Below are positions 16,652 through 25,511 of a stretch of 64,000 bases of DNA, piece after piece. Origin of the DNA: Clostridium sp. 1001275B_160808_H3 (lineage in GTDB: Bacteria > Bacillota > Clostridia > Clostridiales > Clostridiaceae). The notes beneath the pieces are model-generated. The model was not told the DNA's origin and ran no database searches. It worked only from the letters and a program-made list of their open reading frames with translations. The stretch spans positions 124,001-188,000 of the forward strand of contig NZ_JADNAT010000001.1 in assembly GCF_015550425.1 (NCBI RefSeq), in the 5' to 3' direction. Within the stretch, counting starts at the first letter, position 1; every line of letters starts with the position of its first letter. Position numbers and translations under genes: made by a program.

Positions 16652-18441
16652 TTTTTCTCCTCCTTAATACTATAAAAATCTATAGATGGCATATGAATCC
16701 TTATTGTTGTACCTTCATCTGGCTCACTATATATCTCCAATCCATATTTATCTCCAAAGTATAATTTTATTCTTTCATGTACATTTCTAAGTCCTATTCC
16801 TGACCCCTTCTTTTGAACACCATTTTCATTAGTTAGCAATTTATCTGCAATCTCTTGAGGCATCCCAAGTCCATTATCAATAATATCTATATATAAATCA
16901 TTATTTTTCAAATATGCTTTTACAAGAATATCTCCGTCACCACTCATATACTCCATACCATGGTAAATAGCATTTTCAATCAGTGGTTGAATTATTAGTT
17001 TAATACTTGTAAGATTTAAAACCTCTTCCTCTGCTTTAATATCATAAGTAAACTTATTTTTATAACGTATATTTTGTATTGTTAAGTAATTTCTAGCATG
17101 TTCTAATTCATCCTTAACAGTTATTACATTTTTACCTTTACTTAAACTTATTCTAAAAAATCTTGCTAGTGCTGTAACCATTACTATAGCACCATCATAA
17201 TTTTCATTTTCTATCATCCATATAATAGAATCTAAAGTATTATATAAAAAATGTGGATTTATTTGAGCTTGCAATGCATTTAATTCACTTTTACGTTTTG
17301 CCTCTTGCTCACTCATTATATTTTCCATTAGCATATTCATTTGTTTTACCATGGACCTAATTGCTTTTCCTAAATGTTGAATTTCATAAGAACCACTTTC
17401 TGATATATTTAAATTAACTACTCCATGTTCAAATTCATTAACTGACTTTTCTAATTCCTTTATAGGATTTGCTATTCTTGATGATACAAACATATTTATT
17501 GAGATTAATGTAAATATTCCAAAAAACATTATAAATACAGCAAATATTCTAATTTCAGAGTAGTCAGCTGTAATATCTGTCATTGGTGATATAGCAACTA
17601 TTTTCCATCCAGTATATCCAACTGTTTTCACTGTCACTAACCTTTTATTTCCTTCAAACTTTTCAATATGATTTCCATCTTCATATTTAGATGCTTCATA
17701 ATTATTTTCTTTTACTAAATTAGAATATATCAATTGTTGCCTTGGATGATATATTATTTCTCCATCTCTGTCTATAAGATAAACATACCCATTTCTACCC
17801 ATATCAACATTTTTACATATTTGCTCTATACCACTAAAATTCATATCAACTAGAAGAACTCCGCCATTAATCCTACCACTTTCAGTAATCTCAACTGCCC
17901 TACTCAAAGATACTACCCAAGTGTATTTATAATTAGGATCGTAAAATAAATTTTGCACATGAGGAGTAGAAAAGTGTAAGTTTTCCCTTTTACTTATAGC
18001 ACTTTGAAACCATTCACTTTCTCTAGGATCAATATTGTTTTTTAATTGTTGTAATGGATATGAAGCTATTACCTCACCATAATCTGAAAAAAGGCTAATA
18101 CTTATTAAGTAATCTTTATTAGCTTCATAAATTAAATCCATTTCTTTATCTATACTTTCATTTGATAAATCTGTTTTCTTTATAGCTCTATAATATATTG
18201 TATCTGATATCTTCATCATTTTTCTTAAGTAAGTATCTAAATTTAAATTAACTTGCTCTAATATGGATTTATTATTCTTTAAAACCATTTCTTCTGTTGA
18301 ATTAGTAAATCTTAAGTAAAGAGCTCCACCTACTACTATCATTCCAATAACAGCTACTATTGTAAAAGATATAGATATTATATATTGGATACTAGCTTTT
18401 TTATAATAACCTATTATTTTACTCTTAATAGAATTTAGCAT
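16648..18441 (-). CDS. Sensor histidine kinase, YesM-like
   Basis: Membrane kinase of 597 residues. A first membrane helix (~20-45) precedes an extracytoplasmic Cache-type sensing domain (~50-290) with NGYVYLIDRDGEIIYHP. A second helix (~300-320) leads to a HAMP linker (SSRIANPIKELEKSV). The His_kinase motif LQAQINPHFLYNTLDSI holds the phosphorylated His. The HATPase has IIQPLIENAIYHG, DNGLGMP and GSGIGLRNVHERI. It lies 10 bases after its response regulator and overlaps a binding-protein gene, a typical sugar-sensing three-part system. It probably controls mglBAC. Confidence 0.92.
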   Translation of the reverse strand: MLNSIKSKIIGYYKKASIQYIISISFTIVAVIGMIVVGGALYLRFTNSTEEMVLKNNKSILEQVNLNLDTYLRKMMKISDTIYYRAIKKTDLSNESIDKEMDLIYEANKDYLISISLFSDYGEVIASYPLQQLKNNIDPRESEWFQSAISKRENLHFSTPHVQNLFYDPNYKYTWVVSLSRAVEITESGRINGGVLLVDMNFSGIEQICKNVDMGRNGYVYLIDRDGEIIYHPRQQLIYSNLVKENNYEASKYEDGNHIEKFEGNKRLVTVKTVGYTGWKIVAISPMTDITADYSEIRIFAVFIMFFGIFTLISINMFVSSRIANPIKELEKSVNEFEHGVVNLNISESGSYEIQHLGKAIRSMVKQMNMLMENIMSEQEAKRKSELNALQAQINPHFLYNTLDSIIWMIENENYDGAIVMVTALARFFRISLSKGKNVITVKDELEHARNYLTIQNIRYKNKFTYDIKAEEEVLNLTSIKLIIQPLIENAIYHGMEYMSGDGDILVKAYLKNNDLYIDIIDNGLGMPQEIADKLLTNENGVQKKGSGIGLRNVHERIKLYFGDKYGLEIYSEPDEGTTIRIHMPSIDFYSIKEEKK

Positions 18442-18451
18442 ATTAAATCAC

Positions 18452-20062
18452 TCAGTTCTTTCTATATCTTGATGGTGCTATTCCAAATTTCTTTTTAAAT
18501 ACATAACTAAAATAATTTGCTTCTTGATACCCAACTTTTGTAGCAATCACATATGTTTTATCATCAGTAGTATTTAATAGTTTTACAGCTTCCTCCAATC
18601 GTACTGAAGTTAGGTAATTTACAAAACTCATATCTGTTTCTTTCTTAAATATAGTAGAAAAATAAGTTGGACTCACATGTAATTTTGAGCACAATTTTTC
18701 AACTGATATTTCAAAATCATTATAATTTTCCTTTATATAGATTTTGGCTTTTTCCACTAAAAGCATTGAAGAATTAACACGTTCTTTTTTTATAAGCTTG
18801 TTTAACTTAATAGCCTTACTTATAAACCATTCTTTTATTTCTTGTATTGAATCTAAATGGTCTAACCCCATATAACAATTGAAATTTTCACCAAAAACAT
18901 TATTAATTTCTATATTGTATGTTTGAGTTAATTTAAGCATGGATGTTAGTATCTCCATTATATAAATTCTATACTTTTCTAATGGTATACAAGATTCTTC
19001 GACTACTTTAAATATATTATTTACAACTTCTTGTATTTCACTTTCTGTTAATAATTTAATAGCATTTAAAAATTTAACTTCATCTTGCTCATCAAATTGT
19101 AATTGAATTGAATTGTCTGGCTCAACATCATCAATATATATAGTTTTTCCATTACCCACTATTGGCCTATAATTTAATGCACTTTGAGCTGTGCTATATG
19201 AAAATCTTATTTTTGATATATCATCACATATCCTACCTACACCTACAGATATAGTACTTCCAAATATACATTCATAAACTTTACAAACTTCATTTAATAC
19301 CTTTATAAAGCCCATTATGTTATCCTTTTCATAGAAGCTGTTCAAAACCACAACCTTATCTAAATATGGAAAGCTAATAAACTTGCAATAATTCTCCATT
19401 GTTTCATCAACTATGCTTTTTATTGATATAGATAATAAACCAATATCATTTTGTAATTCTAAATCTTCCTCATTAGAGCTTATATTTCCATCAACACCTA
19501 TTATTGCAACTGACAAGTATTTTTCTATAAAATCTAGTCCTAATTTCTTCTCATCTTCTATCCACTTTTCTCTAGTTATCCTGCCTTCTAAAGCTCCAAT
19601 AAGAAACTGTTCTCTTATTACTGGAATACTTTCTATATAATGATTCTTTAATGTTTCCACATTTCTTTTTGCATCATATTCTGTATCTAATTTTTCTTTT
19701 AATCTCTTTAGAACTTCTATAAGTTCAACTGAATTAATAGGCTTTAAAACATACTCAACTACATTTATTTTTATAGCCTTATGTGCATATTCAAGATCAT
19801 CAGAGCCTGAAAATATTATTATTTTTGTAGAAGGCATTATATCCATAACTTTTCTACCTAACTCTAATCCATCCATAAATGGCATTTTTATATCTGTCAT
19901 TATTACATCTGGATGTAACTTTTCTGCCATTTCCAAGGCTTCTTGTCCATTTTCAGCATCACCTACAACAATAAATCCTTGTTCTTCCCAATTGATTTTT
20001 TTTATAACGCCAAGTCTTATCTCCTCTTCATCATCTACAATCATTAGTTTATATAATCCCAT
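18452..20062 (-). CDS. AraC-family response regulator (YesN-like)
   Basis: A 536-residue regulator. The N-terminal receiver has the acid pair Asp10/Asp11 and phospho-acceptor Asp57 (TDIKMPFMDG), then a ~300-residue linker domain, and a C-terminal AraC DNA-binding domain with two helix-turn-helix units (VEKLCSKLHVSPTYFSTIFK and YVIATKVGYQEANYFSYVFK). It is first in the operon with the YesM-like kinase and two binding proteins. Its probable target is the mgl promoter, which carries 21-bp-spaced direct repeats suited to AraC-type binding. Ribosome site AGGAGG. Confidence 0.92.
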   Translation of the reverse strand: MGLYKLMIVDDEEEIRLGVIKKINWEEQGFIVVGDAENGQEALEMAEKLHPDVIMTDIKMPFMDGLELGRKVMDIMPSTKIIIFSGSDDLEYAHKAIKINVVEYVLKPINSVELIEVLKRLKEKLDTEYDAKRNVETLKNHYIESIPVIREQFLIGALEGRITREKWIEDEKKLGLDFIEKYLSVAIIGVDGNISSNEEDLELQNDIGLLSISIKSIVDETMENYCKFISFPYLDKVVVLNSFYEKDNIMGFIKVLNEVCKVYECIFGSTISVGVGRICDDISKIRFSYSTAQSALNYRPIVGNGKTIYIDDVEPDNSIQLQFDEQDEVKFLNAIKLLTESEIQEVVNNIFKVVEESCIPLEKYRIYIMEILTSMLKLTQTYNIEINNVFGENFNCYMGLDHLDSIQEIKEWFISKAIKLNKLIKKERVNSSMLLVEKAKIYIKENYNDFEISVEKLCSKLHVSPTYFSTIFKKETDMSFVNYLTSVRLEEAVKLLNTTDDKTYVIATKVGYQEANYFSYVFKKKFGIAPSRYRKN

Positions 20063-20396
20063 AAATAGTCCTCCTATATAAAAAAATATAGATTTCTAAA
20101 AGAATAAATTTGATTAAAAGTATATCTTTAACAACATATTTTTTATATGTATAATTTTTTAACCTCATTATATTTATTTAATCATTACTCTATCTAACAT
20201 CAAATAAGTAAGATTAATATAACACTCTATACAAATAATTAAATATTTATATGGTTTAATATTTTTATTCCATTATAAAGAAATAAAAAACAAATTTATA
20301 AAACAAATAATTTTTAATCCATATCAAATTTTCTAAATCTTAAAATTAATTATAACATATTTTTGTAATTTTTTTCATGTAAATATTATCAAACAG
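20063..20396. other. AT-rich gap upstream of the regulator operon
   Basis: No gene, strong hairpin or clear consensus promoter was recognised in these 334 bases. The promoter of the response-regulator operon must lie here (minus strand). Confidence 0.5.
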
Positions 20397-20436
20397 CAAA
20401 AATAGGATGAGATATTATAATTCTCATCCTATTTCT
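20397..20436 (-). terminator. Terminator of the mgl operon
   Basis: AAATAGGATGAGA and TCTCATCCTATTT form a perfect 13-bp stem, followed by a T-run on the minus strand. It lies after the small membrane-protein gene, not directly after mglC. Confidence 0.88.
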
Positions 20437-20453
20437 ATGAATAATATTATATT

Positions 20454-20618
20454 TTATACTAATATTCCTATTATCAATGACAATGCTAATAATACAAACA
20501 ATACTGCAATAACTCTATCCATTGTTTTAACTGATACATCTAAATTACCGTATAATGTATCCCTTACAGTTTTTTTAGGAACTTCCTCTACTTTTTCTTT
20601 TACAGTTTCATTTTCCAT
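20454..20618 (-). CDS. 54-residue single-span membrane protein, last gene of the mgl operon
   Basis: A small protein read from ATG at 20618 to TAA at 20454. The first ~35 residues are charged (MENETVKEKVEEVPKKTVRD, then TLYGNLDVSVKTMDR) and the rest is one membrane helix (VIAVLFVLLALSLIIGILV) reaching the C-terminus. It follows mglC by 23 bases and precedes the operon terminator, so it should be cotranscribed with the transporter. The ribosome site (AAGGGAAATG) is weak, which may mean coupling or low expression. I do not recognise a family; a tail-anchored subunit or regulator of MglAC is a guess. Confidence 0.75.
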   Translation of the reverse strand: MENETVKEKVEEVPKKTVRDTLYGNLDVSVKTMDRVIAVLFVLLALSLIIGILV

Positions 20619-20641
20619 TTAACATCATTTCCCTTTTCGAA

Positions 20642-21664
20642 TTATTTTTTAGCTATATATTTTCTTACGTCTAGTGAAACAGCTACTATTATTATTAAAC
20701 CTCTTATTATATATTGCCAGTAAGCATTTACTCCAATGAAGTTTAATCCATAGTTTATAACTTGTAGTAATACTGTACCTATAAGAACTCCTGGAATTGT
20801 ACCAATACCACCTGTAAATGACACTCCCCCAACAACACAAGCTGAAATTGCATCTAATTCATAGTTGAATCCAGTACTTGTTGTTGTAGATCCTGCTCTA
20901 GCTGCTTCTAAGAATCCAGCTAGTCCATAAAGTACACCTGATATTATAAATATAATCATTATATTCTTAACTAAGTTAACACCTGAAACTGCTGCTGCTT
21001 CTGGATTTCCCCCAATAGCAAACATATTCTTACCAAGCTTTGTTTTATTCCATACAAACCACATAATAGCTGCAACTATTGCAAGATAGAATACTAAATA
21101 TGGAATTTCTACACTACCTAACTTTAAGTAACCATTAACGAATCTTGTATATCTTTCATCTAAGTTAGCAACTGGTTGAGCTCCTAGTGGAGGTCTATCA
21201 ATATATAAGCATGATGCTCCATAAGCTATAAGCTGAGTACCTAAAGTAATAATAAATGCATGAACCTTCAGTTTTGCAACCCCAAATCCATTTATTGCAC
21301 CAAATATACCACCTATAACTATTGCTAAAAGCATTGGTAATATTAGTGGTAACGCTGGTAGATCTGGATACATTCTAGCAGCATATGTTGTTGATTGTAA
21401 TAATGATGCTGATATTATAGCTGTAAAGCCTAATATACGGCCTGCTGAAAGGTCTGTACCTTGAAGTACTATAAGCCCTGCTACCCCTAATGCAAGAATA
21501 CCACGTGTTGATGCTTGACTTAAAATATTAGTAAAATTCTTCAATGAAAGGAACCCTGGTTCCTTTATAACAAAGAACACTATCATTATAAACAATACTA
21601 TATATAGTGCATAATTTAGTAGGAAATTTTGTAAAGACTCTTTATTAAATTTAACTTTGTTCAT
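20642..21664 (-). CDS. mglC: Galactose/methylgalactoside ABC permease MglC
   Basis: Membrane permease of 340 residues of the BPD_transp_2 family with 8-10 predicted helices. Visible family segments are GLIVLQGTDLSAGRILGFTA, GFGVAKLKVHAFIITLGT, AIGGNPEAAAVSGVN and CVVGGVSFTGGIGTIPGVLIGT. It lies 16 bases after mglA. Together with MglA and MglB it would import galactose or a similar hexose. It is followed by an unrecognised 54-residue membrane protein. Confidence 0.92.
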   Translation of the reverse strand: MNKVKFNKESLQNFLLNYALYIVLFIMIVFFVIKEPGFLSLKNFTNILSQASTRGILALGVAGLIVLQGTDLSAGRILGFTAIISASLLQSTTYAARMYPDLPALPLILPMLLAIVIGGIFGAINGFGVAKLKVHAFIITLGTQLIAYGASCLYIDRPPLGAQPVANLDERYTRFVNGYLKLGSVEIPYLVFYLAIVAAIMWFVWNKTKLGKNMFAIGGNPEAAAVSGVNLVKNIMIIFIISGVLYGLAGFLEAARAGSTTTSTGFNYELDAISACVVGGVSFTGGIGTIPGVLIGTVLLQVINYGLNFIGVNAYWQYIIRGLIIIVAVSLDVRKYIAKK

Positions 21665-21680
21665 AAGTTACACCTCTATC

Positions 21681-23180
21681 CTAAATATATTTAGCAGCCA
21701 TAGCCATAATATCTTCTTGTGACAATTTATCTGCATCACCTATCCCTGCTACTCTTCCATTTGACATTACAAGTATTCTATCGCATATTCCTAATAACTC
21801 TGGCATTTCTGAGGATACAACTATAACCCCTTTGCCTTTATTAGCTAAATCTATAATAAGTTGATAAATTTCATATTTAGCTCCAACATCTATTCCTCTT
21901 GTTGGCTCATCCAATAGTAGTATTTCTGGATTAGTTAAAAGCCATCTTCCTATAATTACTTTTTGTTGGTTACCTCCTGAAAGAGTTCTAATAGCCGTCT
22001 TTTGACTTGGAGTTTTTACCTTCATACTATCTATTGTCCATTTAGTATCTTCAGTCATCTTTTTATTATCTAACACACCAAATTTACTATATCCATCTAT
22101 ATTAGCAATCATTGTATTAAATTTTATATCAAGTTGTCCAAATATTCCTGTTGACCTACGTTCTTCTGTTAATAATGCAAATCCATTTTTTATTGCTCTT
22201 CTTGAATCTGTATTTTCAACTTTCTTGCCATGTAATATTACTTCGCCTTCATTATGACGAGCTATTCCAAATATAGTTTCTAATAATTCCGTTCTTTTTG
22301 ATCCAACAAGTCCAGCAACCCCTAAAATTTCTCCTTTTTTAAGTTCAAAGGATACATCCTTTATAGATGGTTGATATGTACCAGTTAGATTTTTAACTTC
22401 TAATATTATCTCTCCTGGCTTATTTGTCTTTGGTGGGAATCTATTAGTCAAATCACGACCAACCATTAACTTAATTATTTTATCAGTTGTAAGATCTTTT
22501 GCAGGAATTGTATCTATCCATTTACCATCACGCATTATTGTAACGTCATCAGAAATTTCAAGAATTTCTTCCATCTTATGAGAAATATATATAATACCGC
22601 AGCCTTTAGCCTTTAATTTATTAATTATTCTAAATAAATGTTTAACTTCTTCTGTAGTCAATGATGATGTTGGTTCATCTAAAACAAGTATTTTTGCATT
22701 ATATGAAACTGCTTTTGCAATTTCAACCATTTGTCTTTGAGAAACAGATAATTTTGCCATTTTAACTTTTGGATTAACATCTATTTCAAGTTCATCTAAT
22801 ATTTTTTTAGTTTCTTCATACATTATCTTTTCACTTACAACTCCAGCATTACCTGGATATCTTCCAAGCCATATATTATCCATAACATTTCTTTGTAAAA
22901 CTTGGTTTAATTCTTGGTGAACCATAGCAACTCCATTATCCATTGCTTGCTTTGGATTAGAAAATTTACTTTTTTCACCATCTATTAATATTTCTCCGCC
23001 ATCTTCAATATAAACACCGAACAAACATTTCATTAAAGTAGATTTACCTGCTCCATTTTCACCCATCAAAGCATGTACAGTTCCTGGTCTTACTTTTAAT
23101 TGAACATTATCTAGCGCCTTAACTCCTGGAAACTCTTTGCATATATCTGTCATTTCAAGAACATATTTTGTATCTGCCAT
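21681..23180 (-). CDS. mglA: Galactose/methylgalactoside ABC ATPase MglA
   Basis: A 499-residue sugar-import ATPase with two fused ABC domains. The first has an intact Walker A (GENGAGKST, ~41), [14 protein letters not shown] and [11 protein letters not shown]. The second has a degenerate Walker A (GLVGSKRTE), as usual in this family, with [17 protein letters not shown] and [11 protein letters not shown]. It sits between mglB and mglC; an 89-base gap with a stable hairpin separates it from mglB. Confidence 0.93.
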   Translation of the reverse strand: MADTKYVLEMTDICKEFPGVKALDNVQLKVRPGTVHALMGENGAGKSTLMKCLFGVYIEDGGEILIDGEKSKFSNPKQAMDNGVAMVHQELNQVLQRNVMDNIWLGRYPGNAGVVSEKIMYEETKKILDELEIDVNPKVKMAKLSVSQRQMVEIAKAVSYNAKILVLDEPTSSLTTEEVKHLFRIINKLKAKGCGIIYISHKMEEILEISDDVTIMRDGKWIDTIPAKDLTTDKIIKLMVGRDLTNRFPPKTNKPGEIILEVKNLTGTYQPSIKDVSFELKKGEILGVAGLVGSKRTELLETIFGIARHNEGEVILHGKKVENTDSRRAIKNGFALLTEERRSTGIFGQLDIKFNTMIANIDGYSKFGVLDNKKMTEDTKWTIDSMKVKTPSQKTAIRTLSGGNQQKVIIGRWLLTNPEILLLDEPTRGIDVGAKYEIYQLIIDLANKGKGVIVVSSEMPELLGICDRILVMSNGRVAGIGDADKLSQEDIMAMAAKYI

Positions 23181-23209
23181 AACTTACTTCACCACTTTTC
23201 TATTATTTA

Positions 23210-23246
23210 TTAAACTGCATAGTGAAAATTACACTATGCAGTTTAA
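23210..23246 (-). promoter_or_regulatory. mglB-mglA intercistronic hairpin
   Basis: TTAAACTGCATAGTG (23210-23224) pairs perfectly with 23232-23246 around a 7-base loop. There is no U-run, so it is more likely an mRNA-stabilising or partially terminating structure that raises MglB relative to MglAC. Confidence 0.7.
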
Positions 23247-23268
23247 ATGAAATTTATTTCTTTACATA

Positions 23269-24300
23269 TTATTTAACATATTCTTGATATGGAATACGTA
23301 CAGCAACTCCTGTATCATCAAATTTATATGAAGTACCTTCTACAGCACTCTTTCCACCAGCTAAGTTCATTCCAGTTTCATATAATGCTTTTGCCATTCC
23401 TTCTGCATCTTGAAGAACTGACCCTAACATAAATCCTTTTCCAATTAAGTCTTGTGCTGCTGCTGTAGCATCAACACCTACAACTGGGATAGTTTTTGCA
23501 GCATCACCATTGTTATAACCTTGAGCTTGTAATGCAGCTATAGCACCTTGAGCCATACCATCATTATTAGCAATTACAGCTTCAATCTTGTCACCAAATT
23601 TTGAGAACCATGCTTCAGTAGCATTTTGTGCTAATGCTTGGTCCCAGTTACAAACTTGAAGTGCTAATTCTTCTGTCTTAACTCCTTTATCATTTAAAGT
23701 TGAAACAGAATATTGAGTTCTTGCAACTGCTTCTGGATTATCAGGTTCACCTTTTAGCATTACATATTGTAATACTCCATCTCCATTCTTATCTATAGCA
23801 GCTTTATCTTTTTCCCATACCTTTGACAGTATTTCTCCTTGCATAACTCCAGCTTCTTTTGCATTTGTTCCAACAAATATAGCCTTGTCATATGCCTTTA
23901 TTGAATCTGCTGATGGTTCTCTATTGAATAGTACTACAGGTTTCTCTGCAGTTTTAATCTTATCGATTACTGTTGGTGCAGCTCCTGTATCTACTAAGTT
24001 AACTAATAAAAGATCTACATCTTTTTGAAGTAATGTATCTATACTGTCATTTTGAGTAGCTTGGTCACCTTTTCCATCATAGAAAGTGAACTCAACTTTA
24101 TCTGGATTTTCAGATTGTATTTTTTCTAAACTTTGACGAACTGTAGAAATATAAGTATCATCAAATTTGTATAAGCATACTCCAACCTTAACCTTGTCTC
24201 CTTTTGAAGTATCTCCACCATTTCCGCCACATCCAACTAATGAAGCTGTAACCATAACAGTAGCCATTGCCATTGTAAGTAATTTTTTTACTTTTTTCAT
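23269..24300 (-). CDS. mglB: Galactose-binding lipoprotein MglB
   Basis: Exported sugar-binding protein of 343 residues with a lipobox (TASLVGCGG, Cys24). The mature part has the galactose/glucose-binding protein features KVGVCLYKFDDTYIS, NLVDTGAAPTVIDK, VLFNREP, an EF-hand-like calcium loop DKNGDGVLQ, IANNDGMAQGAI and VVGVDAT. It is first in mglBAC. Its promoter region carries AraC-type direct repeats and two cre-like sites (24320-24416). A paralogue is at 14605-15654. Confidence 0.93.
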   Translation of the reverse strand: MKKVKKLLTMAMATVMVTASLVGCGGNGGDTSKGDKVKVGVCLYKFDDTYISTVRQSLEKIQSENPDKVEFTFYDGKGDQATQNDSIDTLLQKDVDLLLVNLVDTGAAPTVIDKIKTAEKPVVLFNREPSADSIKAYDKAIFVGTNAKEAGVMQGEILSKVWEKDKAAIDKNGDGVLQYVMLKGEPDNPEAVARTQYSVSTLNDKGVKTEELALQVCNWDQALAQNATEAWFSKFGDKIEAVIANNDGMAQGAIAALQAQGYNNGDAAKTIPVVGVDATAAAQDLIGKGFMLGSVLQDAEGMAKALYETGMNLAGGKSAVEGTSYKFDDTGVAVRIPYQEYVK

Positions 24301-24319
24301 ATTAACCCTCCACCTTTTA

Positions 24320-24353
24320 TAAAATCGTTAACACTCAATTGATTTCGTTTACA
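24320..24353 (-). promoter_or_regulatory. Two tandem CcpA cre-like sites downstream of the mgl start point
   Basis: TAAAATCGTTAACA (24320-24333) matches TGWAANCGNTNWCA except one base; TGATTTCGTTTACA (24340-24353) has two mismatches. Their starts are exactly 20 bases apart. They lie between the -10 and the ribosome site, suiting roadblock repression when glucose is present. Confidence 0.55.
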
Positions 24354-24359
24354 TTAATC

Positions 24360-24416
24360 ATTATAAATTTATCTTGTAATAACTTCCATACGAAAAACTT
24401 AACACTTCTATCGAAA
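24360..24416 (-). promoter_or_regulatory. mgl promoter with 21-bp-spaced direct repeats
   Basis: On the minus strand TATAAT lies at 24365-24360. The place of the -35 (24388-24383, TGGAAG) is poor and is covered by TTTCGTATGGAAG (24395-24383). A second copy, TTTCGATAGAAG (24416-24405), lies two helical turns upstream. A weak -35 overlapped by a repeat is the pattern of AraC-type activation. Confidence 0.55.
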
Positions 24417-24515
24417 TTCTTAGATAATAATTTTTTTATATATTTTAATAATTTGAAAGAACTATCCTTTTATGATAAAATTTAAAATTGCAATTAAATA
24501 TATGAGGTGATTAAA

Positions 24516-25418
24516 GTGGATAAAGAGTATCTATCGAAATTTATTAAGGATTCTTGGAAAGCATTCCGTCCTTTTTCGTTAACATTAGCAATTGGATCTA
24601 CTACTCTTGGGATTATTGCTGCTGATAAAATGGGATATATTAATTGGTCTAGTACTAATGATATTTTTTTAGTTATCCTAATAACAGTAGCTGGACTTCT
24701 AGCTCAATCAGGAGCTAACCTAGTAAATGATTATTTTGAAGGAAGCTTTAGATATTATAGGCCAAGCGGTAGAAAGGTTAATTTTTTAGGCGTAACTAGA
24801 ACTTATTTTGATATTTATGTTTTTCTTTGGGCAATGTGTTGTTTTGCATTAGCTTCACTAATTGGATTATATCTTATATACATAACTGATTTTAAAATGT
24901 TTATTATAGGTTTGATAGGAATATTTGGTGCTTACGCTTATACAGGAGAACCCTTTGTATTTAAAAGAAAAGGACTCGGAGTTCCAATTTCTTTTATAAC
25001 CATGGGTCCACTAATGGTATTAGGTGCATCTTATCCTTTTACTAAATCTATAAGCATATACCCAATATTACTTTCATTACCAGCTTCATTTCTTATTCCA
25101 GCGCTAATGATAAGTAATGAAATGAGAGATTTTAAAAGAGATGCTAATTTAAGTCTTGGAACATTAAGTGTTAGAATTGGTAGTAAATATAGTACATATA
25201 TTTATAGATTTTTAGTTTTTGGTTCATATTTTTTAACTTTAATATATGTTATATCAGGATTTTATCCTATTACTTCTTTATTAGTATTTTTAACATTTCC
25301 AATAGCACTAAAGGCTCATAGATCAGTTTGTAAATTTGAAAAGCTTGGAATCCCTTATACAAATAATTTACATTGGACATTTACTCTTATTTTAATATTA
25401 GCATTATTTTTAGGATAA
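24516..25418 (+). CDS. UbiA-family prenyltransferase (MenA-like)
   Basis: Membrane protein of 300 residues with about eight helices. It has the first aspartate-rich region in altered form (GANLVNDYFEGSFRY), a second region NEMRDFKRDANLSLGTLSVRIG, and the N-terminal KAFRPFSLTLAIGSTTLG of the MenA/UbiA family, which attaches isoprenoid chains to aromatic rings. The usual NDxxDxxxD is reduced to NDYFEG, so the substrate is uncertain. I start at GTG 24516 because the GTG at 24507 is inside the ribosome site GAGGTGA. A terminator-like hairpin follows and overlaps the lemA leader. Confidence 0.75.
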   Translation: MDKEYLSKFIKDSWKAFRPFSLTLAIGSTTLGIIAADKMGYINWSSTNDIFLVILITVAGLLAQSGANLVNDYFEGSFRYYRPSGRKVNFLGVTRTYFDIYVFLWAMCCFALASLIGLYLIYITDFKMFIIGLIGIFGAYAYTGEPFVFKRKGLGVPISFITMGPLMVLGASYPFTKSISIYPILLSLPASFLIPALMISNEMRDFKRDANLSLGTLSVRIGSKYSTYIYRFLVFGSYFLTLIYVISGFYPITSLLVFLTFPIALKAHRSVCKFEKLGIPYTNNLHWTFTLILILALFLG

Positions 25419-25454
25419 CTCTTATTAATTCAGATTATACAGTAAATCTTTAAT

Positions 25455-25511
25455 AATACATCTTCTTTCTACATATAATAATTTATATATAGAAAGGAGA
25501 TGTATTTTTAT
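25455..25511 (+). promoter_or_regulatory. Hairpin with U-tail whose 3' arm contains the lemA ribosome site
   Basis: AATACATCTTCTTTCTA (25455-25471) pairs with TAGAAAGGAGATGTATT (25490-25506), 17 pairs with one U-G, then TTTTATATG. The 3' arm holds the Shine-Dalgarno AAAGGAG of lemA, so the stem could both end upstream transcription and block lemA translation. Confidence 0.7.
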
